Below, in pieces: positions 1 to 8,439 of a DNA stretch of 64,000 bases (position 1 is the stretch's first letter; the number at the start of each line of letters is the position of its first letter). Location: NCBI GenBank assembly GCA_900551445.1, contig URWA01000011.1, positions 27,151 through 91,150 on the forward strand. The letters are read 5' to 3'. Source of the DNA: an uncultured Bacteroides sp. Lineage in GTDB: Bacteria; Bacteroidota; Bacteroidia; Bacteroidales; Bacteroidaceae. A model generated the notes under the pieces. That model worked only from the letters and a program-made list of their open reading frames with translations, was not told where the DNA came from and did no database searches. A program made the position numbers and the translations under genes.

Positions 1-2314
1 CCAAGGCCTTTACGACCAACCGATGCCTGGACCTTTTCGGCAAAAGAAACTTCATGCTACGTACGGCCTGGTTCGACAGGACATTCCGTTTCCATTCCTC
101 ACTACGCCCGTAGGTGCGATAGGACACCGGAGCCAATTCGTTTCCATCCAGTGAAACCTGCACCCGCAAATCGTCTCCTTCCACCGGATGCGACGGCAGC
201 AGACGCAGTTCAATCTCCACCGAATCCGCCTGCTGCCCGTCAAACTCGAACACCACGGAAGTATCTTTGGGAATACCGGCCGCCATGCCCTCATATCCCA
301 GCCCCTCGCAGGGAACAGGGTTTCCCTCCAAGGCCTCCAACCCGTTCCATTTGAACAGATACGGGCGGCAGACAGGCAAGGAATCAGCAGCCACACACTT
401 CGGAATGGGTTGGTAGACGGCCAGCCGGCGCGGCTGATAGTCCATAAATCCGTTCCATTTTCCCTGATTGTATCGGCGTGTCAACGAAACAATGCTGTCG
501 AATGCCTCTGTACTCCACCGCCAGTCGGCTCTCCCGTGACGGGCCAGCTGGGCATACAAGCATTTCTTGTTCATCTGTGCGGCTCCTTGCACCGGATACT
601 GCACCAAATGGAAATACGCCGTACGCTTGGCCTCCGACATTCTCCGTCCCCAAGTCTCTGCCCGTTCTTCGAGCGACTGATACAATGACAGGCGTTGCCG
701 GATTTGCGGTTCACTCCACGGTAAATCCTTCACCACCTTGTATTGCGGGTCTTTCTCTTCCGTGCGGGTATTTCCCATAAATTCCGGCTTCCGGATATAT
801 GCCAGCCGATAATGTTCCTGCAACAAGGGCAGCAAAGAGGCTGCCGGTACTGCCCCGAACTCCCTCGTCAGAAAATGAGCCAGATGTCCGGTCACTCCGG
901 TCTGCTGCACCTGCCCGATGTTCCAGGCCATATCCATGAACAGTTCAATCTGATATTCCGCAGGTTTGATGTCGCCCACATTCAAAATCCACATTTTGCG
1001 GATTCCCTTGTCGTAGGCCAGCTTCATTTGCTGGTAGAGTAAATAGGGACTCGTGGTGGAAAGCCACAAGTAATCGTGCGGCCGCCCCCAATAAGACACA
1101 TGGTAATAAATGCCGTTGCCACCCGGCCGGGCCGCTTCCTCAGCTGTAGGGAAATGGGTGATGTATCCATAATTGTCGTCACACCACATCAAAGTGACAT
1201 CCTCCGGCACCTGAAGTCCCGCCTGATACACGTCCAGCACCTCTTTATAGGGGATCAGCACCTGCGGCACTTTAGCCAAGTCCTTTCCTTTATATTTCGA
1301 CAACATGCGACGCTGGTCGGCCAGAATGTCCGTCAGGGCCTTCTTCTGTTCCTCCAACGTCTCGGCGCCCTGCATCCGTCCATCGTGTACCCCTCGCATG
1401 CCCAGTGTATAGATATCGTCCGAATGACGCAGCTGTTTCACCCGTTCTTCCCAAAAGGCGAGGACATTTTTGCGGTTATGCACATAATCATACGCTCCCT
1501 TCCCGGCTGTTTTCCACTCGCCGTTGGTGTTACGCATCATCGGCTCGCAATGAGAGGTACCCAGATAGATGGCATACTTGTCGGCCATTTCCTGATTGCC
1601 CTCGGTAAAAAAGAAAGGAATGGAACATTCGTGCATCGCCGGCCAGAAAGTATTTGCCCGCAAACGGAGCAACAATTCAAAAATACGCGCATGAGTGGCC
1701 GGACCTATCTGCCCCTTCCGGTTGGAAGGTTCATAGTGTTTCCAGCTCCAGGGAGTCAGTCCCCAGTCTTCATCATTGATGAAAATGCCCCGATAAGGCA
1801 CCCGCGAATAATCCAGTTTCCGGAAACCGGACGGAAGACGGAATTCCTCCCGTTTTTCAGGCATGGCATCGGCCCACCATTCCCACGGAGACACGCCCAT
1901 CAGACGAGAGATTTCAAGCACTCCATACGCAGTGCCCCGCCGGTCGCTTCCTGCCACCACCAGTTTTCCGTCGGGCAGGACAGTGAGCAGAAAGGCTTCC
2001 GCATGGGTACACAAATCCGCTGTATCCAACAGACCGGCCTTCGCCAGCTGCCTCAACCGCTCACTGTTTCCCCATGTACCCACACAGATATTTTCTTCTG
2101 CACCCTGACAAGCAAGTTTTCCAGAAAGCACTGCCTGCCCGTCACGGTCAAGCAGGTCGAGAGCCACCTTCACCACAGGAGCTTCGGTCGAATCACAAGC
2201 GACGTGCAACGTCTGCCCCGATTTCCACACAAAATCTTCTGCCGCCCATCCGGCAGATAAGGAGAAACAAAGCCCCCACAGCACAGCCCATATTCTTTTC
2301 ATACGCATTTTCAT
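1..2314 (-). CDS. GH115 xylan alpha-1,2-glucuronidase, 3' end cut by window edge
   Basis: Secreted or periplasmic glycoside hydrolase expected to remove (4-O-methyl)glucuronic acid side chains from glucuronoxylan. About 771 codons are visible and the frame is open to base 1. Family members usually have 800-850 residues, so only a short C-terminal piece should be missing. The N-terminus has a signal peptide (MKRIWAVLWGLCFSLSAGWA). GH115 signatures are NDEDWGLTPW around residue 178 and WCDDNYGYI around residue 378, followed by an all-beta C-terminal module. Three in-frame ATGs lie at 2314, 2308 and 2302; the last gives the most compact signal peptide. No convincing -7 box was found upstream. 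The neighbouring GH3 enzyme, across a 447-bp gap on the other strand, fits hemicellulose use. The family call is firm; the exact substrate is inferred. Confidence 0.9.
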   Translation of the reverse strand, partial: MKMRMKRIWAVLWGLCFSLSAGWAAEDFVWKSGQTLHVACDSTEAPVVKVALDLLDRDGQAVLSGKLACQGAEENICVGTWGNSERLRQLAKAGLLDTADLCTHAEAFLLTVLPDGKLVVAGSDRRGTAYGVLEISRLMGVSPWEWWADAMPEKREEFRLPSGFRKLDYSRVPYRGIFINDEDWGLTPWSWKHYEPSNRKGQIGPATHARIFELLLRLRANTFWPAMHECSIPFFFTEGNQEMADKYAIYLGTSHCEPMMRNTNGEWKTAGKGAYDYVHNRKNVLAFWEERVKQLRHSDDIYTLGMRGVHDGRMQGAETLEEQKKALTDILADQRRMLSKYKGKDLAKVPQVLIPYKEVLDVYQAGLQVPEDVTLMWCDDNYGYITHFPTAEEAARPGGNGIYYHVSYWGRPHDYLWLSTTSPYLLYQQMKLAYDKGIRKMWILNVGDIKPAEYQIELFMDMAWNIGQVQQTGVTGHLAHFLTREFGAVPAASLLPLLQEHYRLAYIRKPEFMGNTRTEEKDPQYKVVKDLPWSEPQIRQRLSLYQSLEERAETWGRRMSEAKRTAYFHLVQYPVQGAAQMNKKCLYAQLARHGRADWRWSTEAFDSIVSLTRRYNQGKWNGFMDYQPRRLAVYQPIPKCVAADSLPVCRPYLFKWNGLEALEGNPVPCEGLGYEGMAAGIPKDTSVVFEFDGQQADSVEIELRLLPSHPVEGDDLRVQVSLDGNELAPVSYRTYGRSEEWKRNVLSNQAVRSMKFLLPKRSRHRLVVKAL

Positions 2315-2451
2315 AGATGATTCATCTGCAAATGAAGGCTATTTTCCCCATTTTTTCCTATAAGAAGCGTGTTTTTACATGGAAATTTGTATAAAAGCCC
2401 TGAATAAACAAGGCTGTTTTCTTAATACATGTTATAAAACACATTTTCTGC

Positions 2452-2481
2452 TTGCAGATTTCTCCAAAAGCCTTACCTTTG
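2452..2481 (+). promoter_or_regulatory. Consensus Bacteroidota promoter of small RNA
   Basis: TTG at 2452-2454, a 19-base spacer, then TACCTTTG at 2474-2481. This matches the Bacteroides sigma-ABfr consensus (TTG, 19-21 bases, TAnnTTTG). Transcription should start near 2488. No start codon with a usable frame follows before the terminator at 2526. Confidence 0.75.
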
Positions 2482-2487
2482 CAATGT

Positions 2488-2550
2488 GTTTTTCATAGTA
2501 TTAGATTTAAGGTTAACAAAAGGTTGGAGTTCAGCGGAACTCCTTTTTTT
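2488..2550 (+). ncRNA. Predicted ~60-nt small RNA
   Basis: A short transcription unit bounded by a consensus promoter and a strong intrinsic terminator only about 45 bases after the predicted start. The 5' part is AT-rich and carries a TTTAAGGTTAACAAAAGGTT stretch (2507-2526) just before the terminator hairpin. From memory, similar leader-plus-terminator units recur in Bacteroides intergenic regions and could be a family of paralogous sRNAs; I could not verify this. The alternative is a constitutive premature-termination leader, but the nearest downstream gene has its own promoter at 2711. Confidence 0.6.
2526..2550 (+). terminator. Intrinsic terminator of small RNA
   Basis: Perfect 7-bp stem GGAGTTC (2526-2532) and GAACTCC (2537-2543), loop AGCG, followed by seven T. 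Strong on the + strand. Confidence 0.85.
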
Positions 2551-2761
2551 ATGTCCATACCCTAGGTTCTGCTCCGAAAAGTTCCCAGCCGACGCGTTGA
2601 CACCCATGGTACCCGGGTTCATCCCTCTTATTTTTACATATTGAGGCATATAAAAACAAAAAGTCTATTAGAATGGACGATTTTAATGCAATTTATTCCT
2701 AAAATAATCGTAATTTTGAAAACAAACATGAGTATTACCACCCTAATTCTAACTGACACAC

Positions 2762-5605
2762 ATGAAAAAACGATTATTTTATTATCTCCTTTCCTGCACA
2801 TCGCTTTGTGCCGTAACGGCTCAGGCATTGGAGGTATCCAAAACCTACGTGCCGAAAAAGAAAAGCATGTACCACAAAGAATGGATTGACTTCAACAAAA
2901 ATGGCCGAAAAGATATTTATGAAGACCCCAAGGCACCCTTGAACGACCGTATTGAGGACTTGCTTTCTCAAATGACCATGGAGGAAAAAACCTGCCAGAT
3001 GGTCACGCTTTACGGATACCAACGGGTACTCAAGGATTCATTGCCTACTCCCGAATGGAAAAACGAACTGTGGAAAGACGGCATCGGGGCCATCGACGAA
3101 CACCTAAACTCCTTCCGGGGCTGGGGAGTTCCCCCGCTGAAAAATGACCTGGTATGGCCGGCCTCACACCATGCCTGGGCACTGAATGAGGTACAGCGGT
3201 TCTTTGTAGAAGAAACCCGTCTGGGAATACCCGTGGATTTCACCAATGAAGGAATCCGGGGAGTGGAAAACTACATTGCCACCAACTTCCCTACCCAACT
3301 GGCACTGGGGCATACCTGGGACCGGGAACTGATACACCAAGTGGGATACATCACCGGACGTGAAGCCCGCCTGCTGGGATATACGAATGTCTATGCCCCT
3401 ATCTTGGATGTGGGCCGCGACCAACGCTGGGGACGCTATGAGGAAGTCTATGGGGAGAGTCCTTACCTGGTGGCCGAGCTGGGTATCGCCATGGGAAAAG
3501 GACTCCAGACCGACATGCAGGTAGCCTCCACCGCCAAACATTTCGTGGCTTACAGCAACAACAAGGGAGCCCGTGAAGGATTTGCCCGAGTCGATCCGCA
3601 GATGTCTCCGCGAGAAGTGGAAAACATACATGTCTATCCTTTCACACGAGTTATTCAGGAAGCCGGCATCCTGGGAGTCATGAGCTCTTACAACGACTAC
3701 GACGGTTTCCCCATCCAAAGCAGTTACTACTGGCTCACCCAGCGTCTGCGCGGCACAATGGGCTTCCGTGGCTACGTCGTATCGGACAGTGACGCCGTGG
3801 AATACCTTTACAGCAAGCACAAAACCGCCAAGGACATGAAAGAGGCGGTACGCCAAAGTGTGGAGGCTGGACTGAACGTACGCTGTACTTTCCGTTCGCC
3901 GGAATCGTACGTACTTCCGTTGCGTGAACTGATTCAGGAAGGTGGCCTCAGCATGGAAACCATCAACAACCGGGTACGCGACATCCTGCGGGTCAAGTTC
4001 CTGACGGGATTGTTCGATGCGCCTTACCAGACAGACCTGGCCCTGGCCGACAAGGAAGTCCACAGTGAAGCACACCAGCAAGTAGCCTTGCAGGCTTCCC
4101 GGGAAGGACTGGTCTTGCTGAAAAACGAAAAGGGCCTGCTCCCTCTCGACAAATCACAAATCCATCGCATTGCCGTATGCGGACCGAATGCGGACGAGAA
4201 ATCCTTCGCGCTGACTCACTACGGTCCCGTAGCCGTAGAAGTCACCACGGTGTTGGAAGGTATCAAGCAGCAAGTAAAGGAAGGGACAGAAGTGACTTAT
4301 ACCAAAGGCTGTGACTTAGTAGATGCCAACTGGCCGGAATCGGAAATTATTCACTATCCGCTCACTGCAGCCGAAAAGGAGGGTATCCAGCAAGCAGTAG
4401 ACAATGTCAAGGAAAGTGATGTGGCAGTCGTAGTGCTGGGAGGAGGCATCCGCACTTGTGGTGAGAACAAATCACGTACCAGCCTGGAACTTCCCGGACG
4501 GCAACAGCAACTGCTGGAGGCAATCGTAGCAACCGGAAAACCGGTGGTATTGGTCCTGATCAACGGACGTCCTTTAAGCATCAACTGGGCCGACAAATTT
4601 GTACCGTCCATTCTGGAAGCCTGGTATCCAGGCTCACAAGGAGGAACCGCCATTGCCGAGGCCCTCTTCGGAGCGTATAACCCGGGAGGAAAACTGACCG
4701 TCACCTTCCCGAAAACCGTAGGGCAGATTCCCTTCAATTTCCCGGCCAAACCCGCCTCACAAGTCGATGGCGGACAAACTCCGGGCATGGAAGGCAACCA
4801 GTCGCGTATCAACGGCCCTCTTTATCCGTTCGGCTACGGATTGAGTTACACCACCTTCGAATATGCCGACCTGAAACTTTCCTCTCCCGTCATTACCGAC
4901 AAGGAACCGGTGACCGTCACCTGCAAAGTGACCAATACCGGCAGCCGGAGCGGAGATGAAGTGGTGCAGCTCTACACACGCGACGTCATCAGCAGCGTCA
5001 CGACCTATGAAAAGAACCTGCGCGGATTTGAACGTGTACACCTGGAACCGGGTGAAACCAAGGAAGTCAGCTTCCAATTGCTTCCACGCGACTTCCAGTT
5101 GCTCAATAAAGACAACCATTGGGTTGTGGAACCGGGCATGTTCCAGATTATGATCGGGGCTTCTTCAGAAGATATCCGTCTGAAAAAAGGACTGGAAATT
5201 AGAGCCTACGGACAAGCGTCCGCCAATGAGACCATTGAATCGGACCCACGCGATTTCATCAGTGCCAGCAAAAACAAGAGCCACATCATCCACGTGGTCG
5301 ACGGAGATTATTCCACTACCTGGAAAGGAGACAAGGGAGAATATATTTCCTTTGAACTGGCCGAGAACGCAAAAGTAGACCATATCGGCGTAGCCTGGAA
5401 AAATGCTGAAGCCGGTTCACGCTATGAAATCCAGATTTCCAGCGGAGGCGGACAGTTCCTTCCGGTACAAAGCGGAGAGGTGAAACCCAATCAGGAAGAA
5501 AGCATCCAGTTCAACAAGACCGGTGGCAGCGACCTGCGTATCCTGATTACTAACGGAAGTGCAGAAATTGCAGAAATCAAATTGCCGGAACTGAGAAAAG
5601 AGTAA
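2762..5605 (+). CDS. GH3 beta-glycosidase (beta-glucosidase/beta-xylosidase type) with extra C-terminal domain
   Basis: A 947-residue secreted exo-acting enzyme that removes terminal beta-linked sugars from oligosaccharides. Order: signal peptide (1-22); a linker with FNKNGRKDIYED; the GH3 TIM-barrel domain with the nucleophile region VVSDSDAVEYL (Asp342); the GH3 C-terminal alpha/beta domain (about 440-700) ending in PFGYGLSYTTF; a fibronectin III-like domain (about 715-785); and a C-terminal beta-sandwich of about 140 residues (WKGDKGEYISFELAENAKVDHIGVAW) resembling F5/8-type carbohydrate-binding modules. This last domain makes the protein longer than typical 750-aa GH3 enzymes. Its promoter box is TAATTTTG at 2711-2718. 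The GH115 neighbour suggests xylo-oligosaccharides, but sugar specificity cannot be read from the sequence. Confidence 0.9.
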   Translation: MKKRLFYYLLSCTSLCAVTAQALEVSKTYVPKKKSMYHKEWIDFNKNGRKDIYEDPKAPLNDRIEDLLSQMTMEEKTCQMVTLYGYQRVLKDSLPTPEWKNELWKDGIGAIDEHLNSFRGWGVPPLKNDLVWPASHHAWALNEVQRFFVEETRLGIPVDFTNEGIRGVENYIATNFPTQLALGHTWDRELIHQVGYITGREARLLGYTNVYAPILDVGRDQRWGRYEEVYGESPYLVAELGIAMGKGLQTDMQVASTAKHFVAYSNNKGAREGFARVDPQMSPREVENIHVYPFTRVIQEAGILGVMSSYNDYDGFPIQSSYYWLTQRLRGTMGFRGYVVSDSDAVEYLYSKHKTAKDMKEAVRQSVEAGLNVRCTFRSPESYVLPLRELIQEGGLSMETINNRVRDILRVKFLTGLFDAPYQTDLALADKEVHSEAHQQVALQASREGLVLLKNEKGLLPLDKSQIHRIAVCGPNADEKSFALTHYGPVAVEVTTVLEGIKQQVKEGTEVTYTKGCDLVDANWPESEIIHYPLTAAEKEGIQQAVDNVKESDVAVVVLGGGIRTCGENKSRTSLELPGRQQQLLEAIVATGKPVVLVLINGRPLSINWADKFVPSILEAWYPGSQGGTAIAEALFGAYNPGGKLTVTFPKTVGQIPFNFPAKPASQVDGGQTPGMEGNQSRINGPLYPFGYGLSYTTFEYADLKLSSPVITDKEPVTVTCKVTNTGSRSGDEVVQLYTRDVISSVTTYEKNLRGFERVHLEPGETKEVSFQLLPRDFQLLNKDNHWVVEPGMFQIMIGASSEDIRLKKGLEIRAYGQASANETIESDPRDFISASKNKSHIIHVVDGDYSTTWKGDKGEYISFELAENAKVDHIGVAWKNAEAGSRYEIQISSGGGQFLPVQSGEVKPNQEESIQFNKTGGSDLRILITNGSAEIAEIKLPELRKE

Positions 5606-5610
5606 TTTTG
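5582..5610 (+). promoter_or_regulatory. Promoter for mnmA inside the 3' end of the GH3 gene
   Basis: TTG at 5582-5584, 18-base spacer, TAATTTTG at 5603-5610. The box overlaps the GH3 stop codon and lies only 7 bases before the mnmA ATG, so the predicted start of transcription falls at or next to the start codon. Confidence 0.55.
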
Positions 5611-5617
5611 TCTCCCA

Positions 5618-6667
5618 ATGGAAAAAAACAAGAAAGTTTTATTGGGAATGAGCGGCGGCACCGACAGCTCGGTAGCCGCCCTGCTTTTGCAGGATGCCGG
5701 CTATGAGGTGACTGGCATTACCTTCCGTTTTTATGAAAAAGACGGCAATACAGAATACCTGGACGATGCACGAGAGCTGTGCCGCACACTGGGTATTCCT
5801 CATCTGGTGTACGATGCCCGCACTGTGTTTCAGGAAAAAATCATCCGGTATTTCATTCAGGAATACATAGCCGGACGTACCCCGGTGCCTTGTACCCTGT
5901 GCAACAACTACCTGAAATGGCCGTTGCTGGCACAAGTGGCCGATGAACAGGGCATTTACCACCTGGCCACGGGGCATTATGTCAACAAACGGTACATCGA
6001 CGGCTACTGGCACATCACCTGTGGAAAAGATTCCGACAAGGACCAGTCTTTTTTCCTTTGGGGACTTCCCCAATCCATACTGGAAAGAATGTGTCTGCCC
6101 ATGGGCGGACTGACCAAAACCCGCGTACGTGAGATAGCTGCCGCACGCGGATTCCTGAAAGCCGCTACCAAACGCGACAGTCTGGGCGTATGCTTCTGCC
6201 CGATGGACTACCGCAGTTTTCTGAAAGCCCACGTGCCGGAGGGGGAAATTGTACCCGGAAATTTTTATGACGAACAGGGACATTACCTCGGCAAACATGA
6301 GGGATATCCCTTCTATACCATCGGGCAAAGGAGGGGACTGGGTATTCACCTGAACAAAGCGCTCTTTGTGAAGGATATTATCCCCCCAGAGAATAAAGTT
6401 ATTATCAGCGACAACTTGCAGACACTGGAGAAAAACGAGATGTTTCTCACCCACTGGAACCTGATTCATCCTGAAGCCCTGCTTGGACACGATGACGTCA
6501 TCGTCAAGATACGCTACCGGAAACAGGCCAACCGGTGTACCGTCACCCAGCTGGAAGACGGACGGCTGCACATCCGGCTGCATGAGCCGCTGGCTTCCAT
6601 TGCCAGCGGACAGGCAGCAGCATTTTATCGGGGAGATACCGTGTGGGGAGGAGGAATTATCGAGTAA
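5618..6667 (+). CDS. mnmA: tRNA-specific 2-thiouridylase
   Basis: A 349-residue cytosolic enzyme that adds sulfur to C2 of the wobble uridine (U34) of tRNA-Lys, -Glu and -Gln. The PP-loop is SGGTDSS (12-18; Thr where most homologues have Val). The two active-site cysteines are in PCTLCNNYLKW (Cys95) and RDSLGVCFCP (Cys192). PFYTIGQRRGLG (231-242) is the family signature before the C-terminal beta-barrel. It starts 12 bases after the GH3 stop but has its own promoter-like sequence, so linkage to GH3 is probably accidental. Bacteroides genomes often carry more than one mnmA copy, and I cannot say which paralogue this is. The MnmC-like methyltransferase at 45806 acts on the same nucleotide. Confidence 0.93.
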   Translation: MEKNKKVLLGMSGGTDSSVAALLLQDAGYEVTGITFRFYEKDGNTEYLDDARELCRTLGIPHLVYDARTVFQEKIIRYFIQEYIAGRTPVPCTLCNNYLKWPLLAQVADEQGIYHLATGHYVNKRYIDGYWHITCGKDSDKDQSFFLWGLPQSILERMCLPMGGLTKTRVREIAAARGFLKAATKRDSLGVCFCPMDYRSFLKAHVPEGEIVPGNFYDEQGHYLGKHEGYPFYTIGQRRGLGIHLNKALFVKDIIPPENKVIISDNLQTLEKNEMFLTHWNLIHPEALLGHDDVIVKIRYRKQANRCTVTQLEDGRLHIRLHEPLASIASGQAAAFYRGDTVWGGGIIE

Positions 6668-8161
6668 TCAACAATCCTTCTCCCTGTATTTTCCAAAGAA
6701 ATAGTCGGTCAGAAAACGGGCATTCTTCTTGACCAGTTCCCGCCCCTGCTCTTCGCCTTGCAGGCTGTTCAGACCTGCATCCGGCAACATGCCGGCATCC
6801 TGCAAGGCACAGCTCAGGTCATACGGAATCACCTCCGGATTCAAGAAGAACAGGATAGCCTTCCGCTGTGCCTCCTTCGGGTCATAAAACTTGTTCTCCG
6901 GTGAAGAGATACATTCGCACAAACGCATCTGGATATGAATACCGGTATGTGGAGAAACCATCAGAACCAGTCCGTGCTGTGCATCCATCTCCGGCAACTG
7001 CATTTCTTCTTTCTCCTTGTATTCCATCTTCTGGAAAAGGAAATCCCGTACCTCTTCTTCCGACTGGCAGAACACAAACTGTTTCCCGCCGGATGCTTTC
7101 ATGAAAGCCTCGTAGGTTTTCTGGATACCTTCACGTTGCGCAGCCTTCCGGGCTATTTCTTCTTTCATTTTTTCCTCGTAATCCAACACCACCAGCGTGC
7201 CGTCCTGCCACCAGGTACCGCCATACTGTACCCACCGGCTCTGCAGCACCGTCGCACCTTCCTTACGACCTTTCAAAGAATCCATATTCACAGAATCCTT
7301 ACGGACAGACAGCTGGACGTCTTCTTTTCCCGACAAATCTTTCACAAAAAGAGACGTTTCATCTTCCCCCTCATAAAGATACATTCCTTGAGGGACAACT
7401 TTGACTTCTGCCCACTGCGCAGCTTCCGGATGAGTCTTCCCTACCAACGCCAGCCATTCTACGGAAGTCAGTGAAAGCAGGTTCTTTCTTCCTTCAAACA
7501 GAATGTTCTGCTTCACATCGTACGACAAGAGACCTGGGTTTACATTTCCCATACGGACGGCTGCCGCCACCGCATACTGGTACTCACTCCGGTTTTCAAA
7601 CCCTACATAACTGCAGAAATGGAACCACTCCAGGATACTACGATAACGCATGTAATCATTTTCGCCAAAAGGCTCTCCATACAGCATGTCATGCAAGCGG
7701 GTGTTCTCCGGGGCCACCTCATATTCTTCCGACAAATAATCGTAAAGTTGACGAGCCAATTCCTCGAATACCGGATTCTCGGGATTCAGTACACCGCCTG
7801 CCTGCTTTTCCAAGGACTGAAAATAATGCCACAACAGAAACCGCAGGTCTTCCGGATTCACTTCTCCCGGATAATATTCTTTCTCTTCTTCCGGCGTCAT
7901 AAAAGGCACAGGCTGACCATACCGCTTGCGACATTCACCGATAAACGCTTCCCAGATGCCTGTCTGTGTGATGAGGTCTTGAAACCAGAGAGTCAAATAA
8001 ATGGCAATGCCATGAAGGCTGTGTTCCGAATACCGTTCGCCGACCGCTGTCTTCAAGGATTCAGCAAGACGGTTGGCCACCTTCACATAATATATATCTA
8101 TTTCATCCTGACGTGCGTAGGGCTGAAACGACATCCACTCTTGTACATATATCTTCTTCAT
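6668..8161 (-). CDS. Conserved Bacteroidales protein, probably DUF3843
   Basis: 497 residues with no signal peptide or membrane segment, so cytosolic. It opens with MKKIYVQEWMSFQPYARQDE and contains a probable helical N-terminal half (about 1-230). The central region (QAKKEV-like, KMEYKEKEEMQLPEMDAQHG, VLMVSPHTGIHIQ) and the C-terminus end in YFFGKYREKDC. I recognise the opening as resembling DUF3843, a family confined to Bacteroidota with no known function. It has a consensus promoter at 8191-8220. It converges on mnmA with no bases between the two stop codons and no separate terminator visible. No function is proposed. Confidence 0.75.
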   Translation of the reverse strand: MKKIYVQEWMSFQPYARQDEIDIYYVKVANRLAESLKTAVGERYSEHSLHGIAIYLTLWFQDLITQTGIWEAFIGECRKRYGQPVPFMTPEEEKEYYPGEVNPEDLRFLLWHYFQSLEKQAGGVLNPENPVFEELARQLYDYLSEEYEVAPENTRLHDMLYGEPFGENDYMRYRSILEWFHFCSYVGFENRSEYQYAVAAAVRMGNVNPGLLSYDVKQNILFEGRKNLLSLTSVEWLALVGKTHPEAAQWAEVKVVPQGMYLYEGEDETSLFVKDLSGKEDVQLSVRKDSVNMDSLKGRKEGATVLQSRWVQYGGTWWQDGTLVVLDYEEKMKEEIARKAAQREGIQKTYEAFMKASGGKQFVFCQSEEEVRDFLFQKMEYKEKEEMQLPEMDAQHGLVLMVSPHTGIHIQMRLCECISSPENKFYDPKEAQRKAILFFLNPEVIPYDLSCALQDAGMLPDAGLNSLQGEEQGRELVKKNARFLTDYFFGKYREKDC

Positions 8162-8190
8162 ATTAGATTTGGATTTTAAATTCTGTGGTG

Positions 8191-8220
8191 CAAAAGTAAA
8201 ATAATTACGAGAGTAAACAA
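8191..8220 (-). promoter_or_regulatory. Promoter of the DUF3843 gene
   Basis: On the minus strand TTG (8220-8218), 19-base spacer, TACTTTTG (8198-8191), then about 28 bases to the ATG at 8161. Consensus Bacteroidota spacing. Confidence 0.75.
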
Positions 8221-8380
8221 ATCATCCCGGCAGAACTTATTTGCTATCCACACGTTATTCACAAGCTGTGAATAACAATAACTCACTGATATACAAGCTT
8301 TGTAAAGAAGAAATCAAATATTACTCACAAGGATTTCAACAAGTAATTAACCAGTCTGTTCATATCCTATATTCACAAAA

Positions 8381-8419
8381 AAATCCTGTCCGCACGTTTC
8401 AGAAACGCGGACAGGATTT
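8381..8419 (-). terminator. Intrinsic terminator after the U32 gene
   Basis: 13-bp perfect stem (8381-8393 with 8407-8419), extended inside by GTTTC/GAAAC. On the minus strand it is followed by a run of seven T (8386-8377 side), as expected 20 bases past the U32 stop codon. Confidence 0.85.
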
Positions 8420-8439
8420 CCTCTTACTGATTCTTCAAA

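Larger units (their letters stand above)
2315..2761. other. 447-bp intergenic region between GH115 and GH3 genes
   Basis: No protein gene is supported here. It holds a self-contained small RNA unit (promoter 2452-2481, terminator 2526-2550). Next comes a GC-rich patch (about 2555-2632) containing the overlapping palindromes CCATGG, GGTACC and CCCGGG at about 2607-2618. It ends with the GH3 promoter, a TAATTTTG box at 2711-2718, giving a 5' leader of roughly 35-40 nt. The GC-rich patch differs in composition from the AT-rich flanks and looks like a decayed intergenic repeat, but I cannot identify it. Confidence 0.6.

Noticed and set aside
1076..2260. 394-residue open frame on the plus strand
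   Set aside because: Fully inside the GH115 gene on the other strand; no recognisable protein sequence.
5582..5617. GH3 and mnmA as a functional operon
   Set aside because: Spacing is short, but an own promoter for mnmA and unrelated roles make functional linkage unlikely.
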